Source of the DNA: Melioribacteraceae bacterium
GTDB lineage: Bacteria; Bacteroidota; Ignavibacteria; Ignavibacteriales; Melioribacteraceae
Length of the DNA stretch: 64,000 nucleotides
Direction of reading: 5' to 3'
NCBI GenBank assembly: GCA_021739765.1
Contig: JAIPBD010000009.1
Location: forward strand, 62,001 to 126,000
Below, piece by piece: positions 17,463 through 27,046 of this stretch. Position 1 is the stretch's first letter; each line of letters starts with the position of its first letter. Below the pieces are notes generated by a model. That model searched no databases, was not told where the DNA came from, and saw nothing but the letters and a program-made list of their open reading frames with translations. A program made the position numbers and the translations under genes.

Positions 17463-18992
17463 ATGAAAACGCGCCCAATTAAAAGAAGAGATTTTATCAA
17501 AACGCTTTCATTAGGCGCAACCGCCTCTTTATTGCCTCAAAATATATTTGCAAATTTTCATAAAGAACAAACCAAACGCCCCAATATATTAATGATTGCT
17601 GTTGATGACCTTCGTCCGCAATTAGGCTGTTATGGAGATAAAAATATCATCTCGCCAAATATTGATAAGCTTGCGGAGGAAGGAGTTTTGTTCGAGAGAG
17701 CTTATTGCCAACAGCCAATTTGTATGGCTTCCAGAAATAGTTTGTTGAGCGGTTACAGACCGGACTACGCGAATATTTATAATACGAAACCTCTAGCCGA
17801 ACTAATTCCCGATGCGTTGACACTAAATAAACAATTGGAAAAGAACGGTTATGATATCTGGGCGACTGGTAAAATTTATCATCATACAGTTGATCACAAA
17901 AAACAGTTTGGTGACAAATGGATAAAACCCAAAGGTGAATGGGAAGGGCGAGGATACATCCTTGAGGAAAATAAAAAGATCATGCGCGAATATGCCCTTG
18001 AATTTCCAAATCTTAACCGATCAGGAAGTTCGGATGGCAGAGGGCCGGCATTTGAAATCGCTGACGCTCCCGATAACGCGTATCCGGATGGCGAATCAAC
18101 AAATCTGGCTTTAGAGCAGTTGAGAAAGTATTCTGATTCGGATAAACCATTTTTTATGTCGATTGGTTATCGAAAACCGCACTTACCTTTTAATGTTCCT
18201 AAAAAATATTGGGATATGTACCCGGTTGAAAAAATCGAGTTAGCCGGAAATCCATATTTGCCCAAAAATGCGACAAAATACACACAGTTCAATTTTAATG
18301 AATTGAGAAATTACTTTGGTATCCCGAAAGGAGAGGAAACCATTCCCGATGACCTGGCAAAAACATTAATCCGAGGTTACAACGCATCGGTTACATACGT
18401 GGATACTCAAATTGGCAAATTATTAGAAGAATTAGATCGATTGAACCTTAGAGAAAATACGCTAATTGTATTGTGGGGTGATCACGGCTGGAAACTTGGG
18501 GAACATGGTATGTGGGGCAAACATACACCGTTTGAAATTGATGCTCACGCTCCATTAATATTTTCCGCGCCGGGATTTCGAAACGGCTCACGTGTGAAAG
18601 CGTTGACAGAATTTGTGGATATATACCCAACGATTTGTGAGCTATCGGGAATTCCGATCCCCAAACACCTGGAAGGCGACAGTTTAGTTTCGCTGCTAAA
18701 AGATGAAAAAGCTGATTGGAAAAGCGCGGCATATACACAATGGCCGAAACACAAAAGATATGAACCGGATAAAGTAATAACAGCATACTCAATAAAAACT
18801 GATCGATATAGATATATAGAATGGACAAGAAACGGCACCGCAGAAATACTCGCTAGAGAACTTTATGACCACTTAAATGATCCGAACGAAAACAAAAATA
18901 TTGCGGATTATCCACAAAATTTGCAAATCATTAAAGGGCTGAGCAAACGATTAGATGGTGGAAAAGGTTGGCGAAATCATAAATCACAATAA
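17463..18992 (+). CDS. Tat-exported sulfatase, iduronate-2-sulfatase-like (S1 family)
   Basis: This 509-aa formylglycine-dependent sulfatase has a twin-arginine signal (KRRDFIKTLSLGA). The alkaline-phosphatase-fold starts RPNILMIAVDDLRPQLGCYG (metal-binding DD). The maturation motif is CMASRNSLLSG with Cys87, a C-x-A-x-R variant of the usual C-x-P-x-R that still fits recognition by formylglycine-generating enzyme. Later motifs are RKPHLPFNVP and WGDHGWKLGEHGMWGKHTPFE, typical of the S1_7-like (iduronate-2-sulfatase) group. It would remove sulfate from uronate residues or neighbours in the periplasm. Alginate is not sulfated, so this gene argues for a second substrate such as an ulvan-like glycan. 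No maturase is in the window. Confidence 0.9.
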   Translation: MKTRPIKRRDFIKTLSLGATASLLPQNIFANFHKEQTKRPNILMIAVDDLRPQLGCYGDKNIISPNIDKLAEEGVLFERAYCQQPICMASRNSLLSGYRPDYANIYNTKPLAELIPDALTLNKQLEKNGYDIWATGKIYHHTVDHKKQFGDKWIKPKGEWEGRGYILEENKKIMREYALEFPNLNRSGSSDGRGPAFEIADAPDNAYPDGESTNLALEQLRKYSDSDKPFFMSIGYRKPHLPFNVPKKYWDMYPVEKIELAGNPYLPKNATKYTQFNFNELRNYFGIPKGEETIPDDLAKTLIRGYNASVTYVDTQIGKLLEELDRLNLRENTLIVLWGDHGWKLGEHGMWGKHTPFEIDAHAPLIFSAPGFRNGSRVKALTEFVDIYPTICELSGIPIPKHLEGDSLVSLLKDEKADWKSAAYTQWPKHKRYEPDKVITAYSIKTDRYRYIEWTRNGTAEILARELYDHLNDPNENKNIADYPQNLQIIKGLSKRLDGGKGWRNHKSQ

Positions 18993-19090
18993 TTGTAAAA
19001 ATCAAGGTCTCGATTCCATTCCAAATTCAATTATTTCCCAATTTCTCATTACATAAATTGAAAAAAAGTAACAAAAAATTACAATTTAAT

Positions 19091-19119
19091 TTGACAAGAA
19101 TTGACAAATAACATATCTT
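19091..19119 (+). promoter_or_regulatory. sigma70-like promoter for the surface block
   Basis: TTGACA at 19091-19096 is separated by exactly 17 bp from TATCTT at 19114-19119. A second TTGACA lies at 19101-19106, with TATGTT 16 bp downstream (19123-19128), so alternative start sites are possible. Spacing and sequence fit housekeeping sigma factor recognition better than the TAnnTTTG element of Bacteroides-type promoters. Promoter activity is inferred. Confidence 0.6.
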
Positions 19120-19120
19120 A

Positions 19121-19137
19121 TGTATGTTGTCATACAA
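19121..19137 (+). promoter_or_regulatory. FadR-type operator overlapping the transcription start
   Basis: The sequence contains the inverted repeat TGTATG-TTGT-CATACA (19121-19136). Inside it, TTGTCATACAA (19127-19137) fits the FadR-subfamily consensus TNGTNNNACNA exactly. It lies immediately after the -10 element, where a bound repressor would block initiation. The FCD-domain GntR regulator at 41809 is the natural candidate; the regulator at 509 is the alternative. Confidence 0.55.
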
Positions 19138-19305
19138 GTTAATTTAATTGGTAAGTTATCACACTAAAACAACACATAACACGAATTCAAACTACTAGTG
19201 AAAAAACTACTTTCAGACCTAAAGGTAGAACATTTCTCCAATCTACTGTTATTTATGATTCACTATCACATTGCGTAAGTAGAATTTCTATTACAAGAGG
19301 TGTAT

Positions 19306-22197
19306 ATGAAATTAATGGTTAAGATGTGCCTTCTCATCTTACTAATCTCCTTTATTACCACAAATATTTGGGCTGGTGAAAAGGGTAAAATCTCCGGAAA
19401 AATTATCGATAGTCAAACTGGCGAGCCCCTAATCGGTGCAAATATCATTTTGCTTTCACGTTGGCAGGACGGAAGAGAATTCAGGCTTGAAACCATAATG
19501 GGCGGATCAACTGATTTCGAAGGAGATTATTTTATAATAAATATTCCTCCCGGAATGTACAGTCTAAAAGCGTCATACGTCGGTTATGCGGATAAAGTTT
19601 TAACGAATGTTCAAGTTAACGTTGATCGAACCACAATCGTTGATTTTGAATTAACGGCCGAAGACCTTGTAACAGACGAAGTTTTAGTGACGGCATATTC
19701 TCCGCAAACCGTTGAGAAAGATCTAACCGCGACAAAACAAACTTATAACATCGATGAGGTTCAAAGTTTGGCAGGCGTTGCGGATATTGCCGACATATTG
19801 GAATTACAAGCAGATGTCGTCGACGATCACTTTCGAGGCGGAAGAGTCGGAGAATCTCTTTATTTAATGGGCGGTGGTTCTATTGTTAATCCATTAAATA
19901 ATCAAAGAGCATTTAAACCTATCGTTACCGGGCTGGAACAAGTAGAAGTATACACAAGCGGATTTAGCGCGGAATATGGAAACGCACAATCCGGTGTTGT
20001 AAATATGGTAACCAAAGAAGGCGGGGACAGATGGGAAACAAGAGTAGAATTCGCCGCAAATCCACCTTATTATAAATCGTGGGCCGGTAGCCCTTACTCG
20101 ACATCAAATTTAGATTTTTATAATGGTTTAACTGATCCGGTTTCTTGGTTGGATGAAAATCCCACTCAACCCGGTAAACCGCTTTATGATGCAGGTTATG
20201 GATTCGGACCGAGATATTTACCACCAAGAGTTACCTGGCCGCCTGATCCGTTAACCCAAAACGATTCGCTTCACATCGCGAGATTAGGTCAAGTTCTCTG
20301 GCTGCAATCTGTTAGGGACGTTGGAATGGAGTATGATAACACGGTTGATCATAGATTGGATTTTACTATCGGTGGACCGATTACTAAAAAATTAAAAATG
20401 TTTGTAGCGGGAAGACAAAACATTGAAAATCCGATTGTTCCAACTCCAGATGATGATATTGAACGGCAATTGCTGACAAGTTTCAGTTACCAACTTGATA
20501 ACAGCAACAAATTAAAATTCCGATTTGTTTATGATAATGTATTTGAAAATGGATTGAGCAGCAATTGGGAACGATGGTTGTTCGATCGAACATTTTATGT
20601 TTCAAAACTGAACAACACTTCACTTCAGTTCGGATTGAGCTGGAACTACATTCAATCCAGATCAACTTTCGCTGACATAAAGTTAAATGTTCTTAAGGTT
20701 CAAACTGAAGAGAGAATCGAACTTCTCGAAGAAGGGGAGTTTTTAGAGGATTATTCACAAGGGACAAATTGGGTCGATTATACAGGACCTTCAAACCACA
20801 GAGTAGGACGTTTGGTTGATGACCGCGGTGTTGAGAATGTAACTACTTATGATTTAAGTGCAAGTGTAACTTCTCAGGTTGATAAAGGAAATTTATTAAA
20901 AGCCGGATTGCAATTCTCCTATTACGATTTAAATGTTGATCAACAGGAAAATGTTACGAATCCCGGATCATTTAGAGCTATTCAGTTTTCCGCTTTTCCT
21001 TACGAAGGAGCATTTTTTGTTCAAGATAAAATGGAATTTGAAGGATTTATTGCAAATATCGGAATCCGATTTGATTTCTATGATTTCAACTATAACTTCT
21101 TCTCTGATATTTATTCTCCTCTCCGAAATCCAAATTATGATGACAGCAAACCTTATTTGGAAAGAGGGCAATATTATAATCCAAATGAGGCGCAAAAGGA
21201 GAAAACAAAATTATTTTCACGGATTCAACCCAGAGTCGGACTTTCATTCCCACTATCAGAGACTTCTGTTTTCCATTTAAATTACGGTACGTTTACACAG
21301 CGGCCATCTTTCAATCAAATATTCTATAACCAAGTAACAATTTTTAATGAAATTGAAGAGCTTGGAAATCCAAGGTTGAAACCGGAAAATACCAAAGCCT
21401 ACGACATCGGTCTGGTAAATGCGTTTCCGTTCGGTGTTAAATTAGATGTAAGCGCTTATTACAAAGATGTTACCAACCTCGTAGAATCCGCGTATTACTA
21501 CGACGAACAACAAACGGTTTATCAGACATATATAAATCGTGATTATGCCGATATTAAAGGATTTCATATCAGTCTCGAAAAAAGCGAAGGATCTGTAAGA
21601 GGCTATTTAAGATATAATTACGAATCCGCGACCGGTAAAAGCAGTAATGCATTAGATGCTCCCGTTACTTATTTCGAACAACCTGCTGAAGGTCAGGATG
21701 CATCCGAACTACCTGATCCGGAGGATGTATTCTTGAACTACGATCGTTCACACAAAGCTGTTGCAAATATCAGATACTTAACACCATCCGAATTTTTATT
21801 CGGTATTGATGATTTTTATCCGTTCGGTTCAATCAATGTAAGTCTTACCTATAAAGCATATACGGGAAGACCTTACACCTATGATGAAACCGGACAAGGC
21901 CTGAAGTTCAACAAAAGAACTCCGGTTGAACAAGACTTGAGAATGAGAATTGAAAAAAGAATCAGGATGGCAAATACTGATCTGATTATTTATGGCGAGG
22001 GATTTAATCTTCTTAACAAAGAAATTTACAACTATTCACGCACTTTCGATGATGAAAGAAATACACCAAGATGGGAGAACGACAGAGAGAATATTCTAAC
22101 TGATGATGAATATTTCCCTTATGTAACAAGTCAGGAGCTATATCTCCTTTCTAATCAACCCAGACATTTCAGATTTGGCGTAATTGTCAAATTTTAA
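19306..22197 (+). CDS. TonB-dependent receptor with N-terminal carboxypeptidase-regulatory-like domain (SusC-like)
   Basis: The ATG at 19306 is preferred over a GTG at 19300 because AGAGG ends 5 bp upstream of it; this gives about 963 aa. After the signal peptide (to about Ala22) comes a carboxypeptidase-D-regulatory-like domain (residues about 26-115, GKIIDSQTGEPLIGANI, YVGYADKVLTNVQV). The plug follows (about 120-235, ending GFSAEYGNAQSGVVNMVTKEGG), then a beta-barrel with a terminal phenylalanine (FGVIVKF). It would import oligosaccharides through the outer membrane with TonB energy. The neighbour is not SusD; a T9SS protein occupies that place. It is the first gene of the surface block and sits directly behind the operator. 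Confidence 0.93.
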   Translation: MKLMVKMCLLILLISFITTNIWAGEKGKISGKIIDSQTGEPLIGANIILLSRWQDGREFRLETIMGGSTDFEGDYFIINIPPGMYSLKASYVGYADKVLTNVQVNVDRTTIVDFELTAEDLVTDEVLVTAYSPQTVEKDLTATKQTYNIDEVQSLAGVADIADILELQADVVDDHFRGGRVGESLYLMGGGSIVNPLNNQRAFKPIVTGLEQVEVYTSGFSAEYGNAQSGVVNMVTKEGGDRWETRVEFAANPPYYKSWAGSPYSTSNLDFYNGLTDPVSWLDENPTQPGKPLYDAGYGFGPRYLPPRVTWPPDPLTQNDSLHIARLGQVLWLQSVRDVGMEYDNTVDHRLDFTIGGPITKKLKMFVAGRQNIENPIVPTPDDDIERQLLTSFSYQLDNSNKLKFRFVYDNVFENGLSSNWERWLFDRTFYVSKLNNTSLQFGLSWNYIQSRSTFADIKLNVLKVQTEERIELLEEGEFLEDYSQGTNWVDYTGPSNHRVGRLVDDRGVENVTTYDLSASVTSQVDKGNLLKAGLQFSYYDLNVDQQENVTNPGSFRAIQFSAFPYEGAFFVQDKMEFEGFIANIGIRFDFYDFNYNFFSDIYSPLRNPNYDDSKPYLERGQYYNPNEAQKEKTKLFSRIQPRVGLSFPLSETSVFHLNYGTFTQRPSFNQIFYNQVTIFNEIEELGNPRLKPENTKAYDIGLVNAFPFGVKLDVSAYYKDVTNLVESAYYYDEQQTVYQTYINRDYADIKGFHISLEKSEGSVRGYLRYNYESATGKSSNALDAPVTYFEQPAEGQDASELPDPEDVFLNYDRSHKAVANIRYLTPSEFLFGIDDFYPFGSINVSLTYKAYTGRPYTYDETGQGLKFNKRTPVEQDLRMRIEKRIRMANTDLIIYGEGFNLLNKEIYNYSRTFDDERNTPRWENDRENILTDDEYFPYVTSQELYLLSNQPRHFRFGVIVKF

Positions 22198-22212
22198 AAT
22201 TGGAAGTAACTG

Positions 22213-24486
22213 ATGGAGAAATTTATGACATATAAAAAATCACTGATAAGACTCGTTTTGGTTACGATTCTTGTATTGCCTGTATTAAATTCAGCTCAGA
22301 TTCGCGAGTACAGAATTCATGACCGCGGAATGCTTCACGAGACTTTATTTAATACCGGAGAAATTGGGCGTGGATGGATGACGGGTCAAGCCGGAAACGT
22401 AACCAACGTACCATTGATGGAATGGCCTTCAAGATCTAAAACAATTGTTCAAGGAATCGAATACAGCGGTCAGCATAATTTACTTGGAGCCGGTGTTTAC
22501 ATCGCGGCCAACGAAGATGGATTACCCGGCAAGGACAATAGAATCTACGCCTTCTGCGGAGGTGTTGGAGCGAGTGCACCTGAAGTTGTTTTCGGCCGTT
22601 GGAGTTTTCCTTATTACATAAATGAAACAGAAAATTTTCCGTTGTTGGATGACGGTTCGTTAAATCCGGATTATGATCCAAATGAAGCGGAAGAAATTAT
22701 TGAAGCCGCATGGGCTTCATCCGTAGGGATTTCGGTGAAAAGAACTTCCCGGGCATGGAGCTACCCCGATTATGATGACATGATTATTTACGAATATGAA
22801 TTTGTTTACAATGGCGATACCGATGGAAATCCAGAAACGATTGAACGAACCACAAAACTTAAAGATGTAATGATAGTTTTGATTTACGGATTTGCTCCTT
22901 CAATGTATGGTTACCAAAGACATTATCAAGAATGGAAATACGACGCTGGAATTTACAGAGGTGATCAACATAATTTCTGGGATGCAGATTATTGGCTGGG
23001 TTTTAACTTAACTACACATACAGGTTCAAGTGATTTTTCATCACAGTTTCTTGCGGCCAAACCGGAACCAAATCCCAATCTTTTTAAGCAATACGCGGAA
23101 ACCGGCTTAAATGGTGGTGGATTAGCTTCTCCTCAAGCTCCGGGTTACGCGATGCTGTATTATGATACAAACCATCTCGCCGTCGTCAGTCCCACCAATG
23201 CCGATAGCAACGAATCGGAGGCGGTAAGCATTCTTCGTACAGTCGGTGGTCAATTTTACGAACTTGATGAAAATGGTCATTTCAAACAACCTTGGTCAAA
23301 TAAAGTCAGTACCGGAAATACTCGATCGTCAAAAATGATGGATCAATCCATAAATCCGGATAGCAGATGGAGTGGAGTATACAGCGACGGTTCAACAACA
23401 TGGTCGAAAGTGCCGAGGGATAATCCAAGATGGTACGGAAGAGCCGCTTTTAATTACCGCCAAAGCATTGATGCCGGTCAGAAACACATGACTTACGGCC
23501 CATATACAATAGAATTGGGTGATACTCTCCGGTTTGCGGTTGCCGAAGTTGTAGGATATGGAGCACAGGCAAATAAACTTGTTGAAGGAGGTCCTTCGGG
23601 AGTTGCCGGGCAATTAGTTCAGTGGAATCGTACTCCAAATTGGAATAAAAAGGTTGTGATTAACGGAGAGACTTTAACCGAGAACTATCTCGATGATTAT
23701 GGCTATCCCGATTATGTTAATTCTGATGTAAAAACAGTTACTCAAGTTGCACACAACGCGCATAAGGCCTACTTAGGACAAGAGCCCGTCCTCCCAATTT
23801 GGCCTGAGGACAATCCCCCAAAAGGGGATTATAGAATTCCCGTTCCCGTTCCGGCACCAAAAATATCGCTTTCGAATACCGCTGATGGAAATGTGATGCT
23901 TAATTGGAACAGAAACGCTGAGAATTTTTCACATCCGAGATTAATGGGAGCGTTAGATAAATATATCGTTTTGAAAAGTATTGCCGGAATGGGACCATGG
24001 AATGATACTGTGGCAGTACTGATGAAAAATGATGTTGATGAAAATAATGAATATACAATTATCGATGATGACCCGGATTACAAAATTGGCGAAACACGTT
24101 ACTACTCGGTTATTTCAGTTGATGTAAACGGAAATACCAGCGGTAAAACAAACATCACAAAATTTGATAAAAACGTTGGTTCCGTTGATAAACTTGGTAC
24201 AGTTCAAGCGGTGCCGAATCCATTTATTTCCAAGTCAGGCTTCCAAGGCTCTGGTGAAGTAAATGACCAAATCGGATTTTACGGTTTGCCTGAAAAATGC
24301 ACCATTCGGATCTTCTCATATTCCGGACAACTTATTGAGGAAATAGAACACGACGCGCCTTTATACACAACAGCATGGTTTCAGGTAACCAGAAACGGTC
24401 AAGATGTTGCATCCGGTATTTATTTCTTTGTAGTAACTACACCAAACGGTGAAAATTACAAAGGCAAGTTCGTAATTATTAAATAA
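22213..24486 (+). CDS. T9SS-sorted surface protein of unknown function next to the TonB receptor
   Basis: This 757-aa protein could start at 22213 or at ATG 22225, which has GGAG upstream. After the signal (ending near LNSAQ) I recognise no family: the first 500 residues are rich in Trp, Tyr and Gly (FGRWSFPYYINETENFP, DMIIYEYEFVYNGDTDGNP, NPRWYGRAAFNYRQS). A fibronectin-III-like module lies at about 545-660 (PAPKISLSNTADGNVMLNW, TRYYSVISVDVNGNTS). The end is a T9SS type A sorting domain (VQAVPNPF ... SGQLIEEI ... VASGIYFFVVTTPNGENYKGKFVIIK). It starts 15 bp after the SusC-like gene, where SusD normally lies, so it may be a substrate-capturing partner (inference). Confidence 0.75.
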   Translation: MEKFMTYKKSLIRLVLVTILVLPVLNSAQIREYRIHDRGMLHETLFNTGEIGRGWMTGQAGNVTNVPLMEWPSRSKTIVQGIEYSGQHNLLGAGVYIAANEDGLPGKDNRIYAFCGGVGASAPEVVFGRWSFPYYINETENFPLLDDGSLNPDYDPNEAEEIIEAAWASSVGISVKRTSRAWSYPDYDDMIIYEYEFVYNGDTDGNPETIERTTKLKDVMIVLIYGFAPSMYGYQRHYQEWKYDAGIYRGDQHNFWDADYWLGFNLTTHTGSSDFSSQFLAAKPEPNPNLFKQYAETGLNGGGLASPQAPGYAMLYYDTNHLAVVSPTNADSNESEAVSILRTVGGQFYELDENGHFKQPWSNKVSTGNTRSSKMMDQSINPDSRWSGVYSDGSTTWSKVPRDNPRWYGRAAFNYRQSIDAGQKHMTYGPYTIELGDTLRFAVAEVVGYGAQANKLVEGGPSGVAGQLVQWNRTPNWNKKVVINGETLTENYLDDYGYPDYVNSDVKTVTQVAHNAHKAYLGQEPVLPIWPEDNPPKGDYRIPVPVPAPKISLSNTADGNVMLNWNRNAENFSHPRLMGALDKYIVLKSIAGMGPWNDTVAVLMKNDVDENNEYTIIDDDPDYKIGETRYYSVISVDVNGNTSGKTNITKFDKNVGSVDKLGTVQAVPNPFISKSGFQGSGEVNDQIGFYGLPEKCTIRIFSYSGQLIEEIEHDAPLYTTAWFQVTRNGQDVASGIYFFVVTTPNGENYKGKFVIIK

Positions 24487-24512
24487 TTTCTAAAGATGCT
24501 CAAGGAAGCAAA

Positions 24513-25481
24513 ATGAGAAAATTATTAGCAAAAGTTTTAATCGTATTTCTGATTCTTACATCAAAGAGTTTCGCTTTTGAAAAAGTTGGAACAACTTCCT
24601 TTCAATTCCTGAAAGTAATAACTTCGGCAAGAGCCGCGGCGATGGGCGGAGCATATAGCGCAATCGCTTTCTCATCCGATGCTATATTCTGGAATCCTGC
24701 GGGTTTGACTCAGATTAAAAATTTCGCTTTGGGATTCGGGTATCTCGATTGGTTTATGGATGTTCAGCATTATTCATTTTCTGCCGCTTACACCATAGAT
24801 GGAATAGGAACATTCGGTGTTCTCGGAATGGGAACTTCAGTCGGTGATATTCCGGTAACCACAGTTTCGCAGCTTGGGTTCGTGGATGGAGTCTATAATC
24901 CAGGGCTAACCGGTGAATCTTTCAGTCCGAGTTCTTCAGTTTTTGGAATTTCATTCGCTCGACAATTAAACGATAAATTCTCCTTTGGTTTAACGGTAAA
25001 ATATGCGAGGGAGGATTTGATTTACGAAAGTGCCGAAGCAATAATATTTGATGGTGGATTAAGATTCGACACAAAATTCAAATCGATAGTTATCGCGGCA
25101 ACTTTGCGTCATTTCGGTCCTGAAATAAAATTTGTTGATGAAAGTTATCCGCTTCCTCAAACCTTAAATATCGGAATCAGTGCTTATTTGTTTTCCGACG
25201 ACGATCCGTTGTTGATGACGGTCAAATCACATAAGCTGCTACTTGCCTACGATATTGTACAACCGAGAGATTTTGACCAGCAGCATAATGTTGGAATGGA
25301 ATACGGGTACGAAGGTTTGGTTTATATACGCGGCGGTTATGTTTTTAATAGTGATCAGGAAGGTTTAAACGCAGGCATCGGAGTTGATTATCGCGGCTAC
25401 CGTGTTGATTACGCTTACAGTGAACACGGCACTTATTTAGGTTCAGTGCATAGAGTCTCAGTCAGTTACTCTATCAATTAA
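24513..25481 (+). CDS. PorV/PorQ-family outer-membrane protein
   Basis: The 322-aa protein shows the family opening after its signal: FQFLKVITSARAAAMGGAYSAIAFSSDAIFWNPAGL. It then continues as alternating beta-barrel strands to a C-terminal SVSYSIN. PorV (LptO) is a T9SS component that shuttles cargo with a C-terminal sorting domain from the translocon to the attachment complex; PorQ is its relative. Having a copy within a cluster that encodes five T9SS cargo proteins suggests a dedicated carrier for these enzymes (inference). It lies 26 bp after the 757-aa gene and 20 bp before the next barrel gene. PorV versus PorQ cannot be decided by eye. Confidence 0.85.
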   Translation: MRKLLAKVLIVFLILTSKSFAFEKVGTTSFQFLKVITSARAAAMGGAYSAIAFSSDAIFWNPAGLTQIKNFALGFGYLDWFMDVQHYSFSAAYTIDGIGTFGVLGMGTSVGDIPVTTVSQLGFVDGVYNPGLTGESFSPSSSVFGISFARQLNDKFSFGLTVKYAREDLIYESAEAIIFDGGLRFDTKFKSIVIAATLRHFGPEIKFVDESYPLPQTLNIGISAYLFSDDDPLLMTVKSHKLLLAYDIVQPRDFDQQHNVGMEYGYEGLVYIRGGYVFNSDQEGLNAGIGVDYRGYRVDYAYSEHGTYLGSVHRVSVSYSIN

Positions 25482-25501
25482 AAGATTTTCGGAGTTTACT
25501 T

Positions 25502-27016
25502 ATGATTAATTTCAGAAAAATATTTACTCTCCAAATTGTCATTTTGACGATTTTTTCAGCAAATATTTCGGCTCAACATCGCGGCGATAATTTGAGTTTC
25601 CAAGGATTATCAACCCAAAATGAATATGGAGTGAGAGTTTCATCCATGGGTGGAGCAGGTGTTTCGCTTTTGGGAGATCTTTCCGCGATATTTTACAATC
25701 CCGCCGGATTGACCGGAATAAAATCTCTCCAAGTTTCTGTCAGTGCAAACTCTTCTAACTTTGGATGGAGAGAGAACCAGGACTATCGGCCAAACAGATT
25801 ATTTGCTACACTCCCTTTCTACTTAGAAGGTTTATACATTCCCGATCCTGCGGATGATGGCGTTTTTGACCACGAAAGATTATGGACTGACGATCAGCAA
25901 ATTGATTCATCTTATGTCGTTACTGATCCAAAATTAGGCTTAGACCCGTTTAGCGAAGAGGCCGCGGATTGGAAACATGACATAAGTAATTTTTCGGTAA
26001 GTGATATTTCTGTTGCAATGCCCTTCGAACTTGAAGGGAATAATTTTGTTGTCGGACTAGGTTATCATCAATCAATATCCATAGAAGATTTTGACCGGAA
26101 CGATACTTATCTCGATCCGCATATCGGCTATTTTGGTTACGGAGAAATTGGTAAAGTTAACGGTGTTGATACCTTAGATGTTAACTGGTATAAGTTTTTA
26201 AGAGAAAAATCCGGAAGTGTAAATTCAATAAATTTTGCACTTGGTTACGAAGTAATGAAGGAGATAAATGTCGGAGTTGGATTTAAATACTTTTGGGGAA
26301 ACTCCGATGATAAACAAGCTTTGGATCATTTTGGAAAATTCTCTTTGATCGATGAAAATCGATTTAAGTTTTATCACAAGAACCAACTTCTTCAATCATC
26401 CGGCTCTTCCGATTACTCCTATATGAAAATGAATATTGGAGCGTTGGTTAACCTGGAGAAAATAACATTCGGAATTAATATTGACTTACCCTATACAATT
26501 ACAAGAGATTGGAGTTATTCAACGACATTAACTGATTCAAACGGTACAGTTAATTCTTCAACTTCCGGTTCTGACGAACTATCGATTCCGATTGGATTTA
26601 GCGCTGGGCTTACTTTTTTACCGGTAGATAATTTTTCGTTATCCCTTGCAATAGAAAATAAACAATTTGCCGATGCGGAATTTAGTCTGGCAAATAATGA
26701 TTCTACACATAGAAATTGGAGTAATCAACTAATTTTTAGAGTGGGCACAGAATATGAGGCAATACCTGGTCTTTATTTAAGAGCCGGTTATAAACTTATC
26801 CCTGAAGTTTTTATTCCTGATGGCGCCGCAATTAAAGATGAAGGTCCTACTGCAAAAAGTTATTCCTTCGGGGCCGGATACGACCTATTTATGGGCACAA
26901 TCAATGTCGCTTATGAAATTCGTGAACTTCGGTATTATGACTCTTATTATAGCAATACCAACTACGTAACTCAGTCGTATGAAAATATTTCTTTTGGATA
27001 CACAATAAAGTTCTAA
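25502..27016 (+). CDS. FadL/OmpP1-like outer-membrane beta-barrel
   Basis: This 504-aa protein has a signal peptide (ending near NISAQ) and the MGGAGVSLLGDLSAIFYNPAGLTGIKSL motif that the FadL/OmpP1 and PorV families share. Long amphipathic strands and a C-terminal aromatic (ENISFGYTIKF) follow. FadL-type barrels form diffusion channels for hydrophobic or other small molecules. Here it might serve as a second porin for oligomers or as another T9SS-associated barrel. The resemblance of its N-terminus to the preceding PorV-like protein suggests that both derive from one fold. The spacing of 20 bp upstream and 30 bp downstream keeps it in the operon. Confidence 0.75.
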   Translation: MINFRKIFTLQIVILTIFSANISAQHRGDNLSFQGLSTQNEYGVRVSSMGGAGVSLLGDLSAIFYNPAGLTGIKSLQVSVSANSSNFGWRENQDYRPNRLFATLPFYLEGLYIPDPADDGVFDHERLWTDDQQIDSSYVVTDPKLGLDPFSEEAADWKHDISNFSVSDISVAMPFELEGNNFVVGLGYHQSISIEDFDRNDTYLDPHIGYFGYGEIGKVNGVDTLDVNWYKFLREKSGSVNSINFALGYEVMKEINVGVGFKYFWGNSDDKQALDHFGKFSLIDENRFKFYHKNQLLQSSGSSDYSYMKMNIGALVNLEKITFGINIDLPYTITRDWSYSTTLTDSNGTVNSSTSGSDELSIPIGFSAGLTFLPVDNFSLSLAIENKQFADAEFSLANNDSTHRNWSNQLIFRVGTEYEAIPGLYLRAGYKLIPEVFIPDGAAIKDEGPTAKSYSFGAGYDLFMGTINVAYEIRELRYYDSYYSNTNYVTQSYENISFGYTIKF

Positions 27017-27046
27017 ATAACTATTTATTAATATTAGGAGGTCTAC

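Larger units (their letters stand above)
18993..19305 (+). other. 313-bp intergenic promoter region
   Basis: This is the only gap above 100 bp between 509 and 51387. It separates the catabolic block from the surface block. It holds a sigma70-like promoter and an adjacent palindromic operator (listed separately), leaving a leader of about 180 nt before the TonB receptor. I saw no open frame of note and no clear terminator hairpin after the sulfatase. Confidence 0.75.

Noticed and set aside
22213-24486. Possible SusD homologue after the TonB receptor
   Set aside because: No TPR-like SusD motifs or lipobox are visible; it has a T9SS sorting domain instead.
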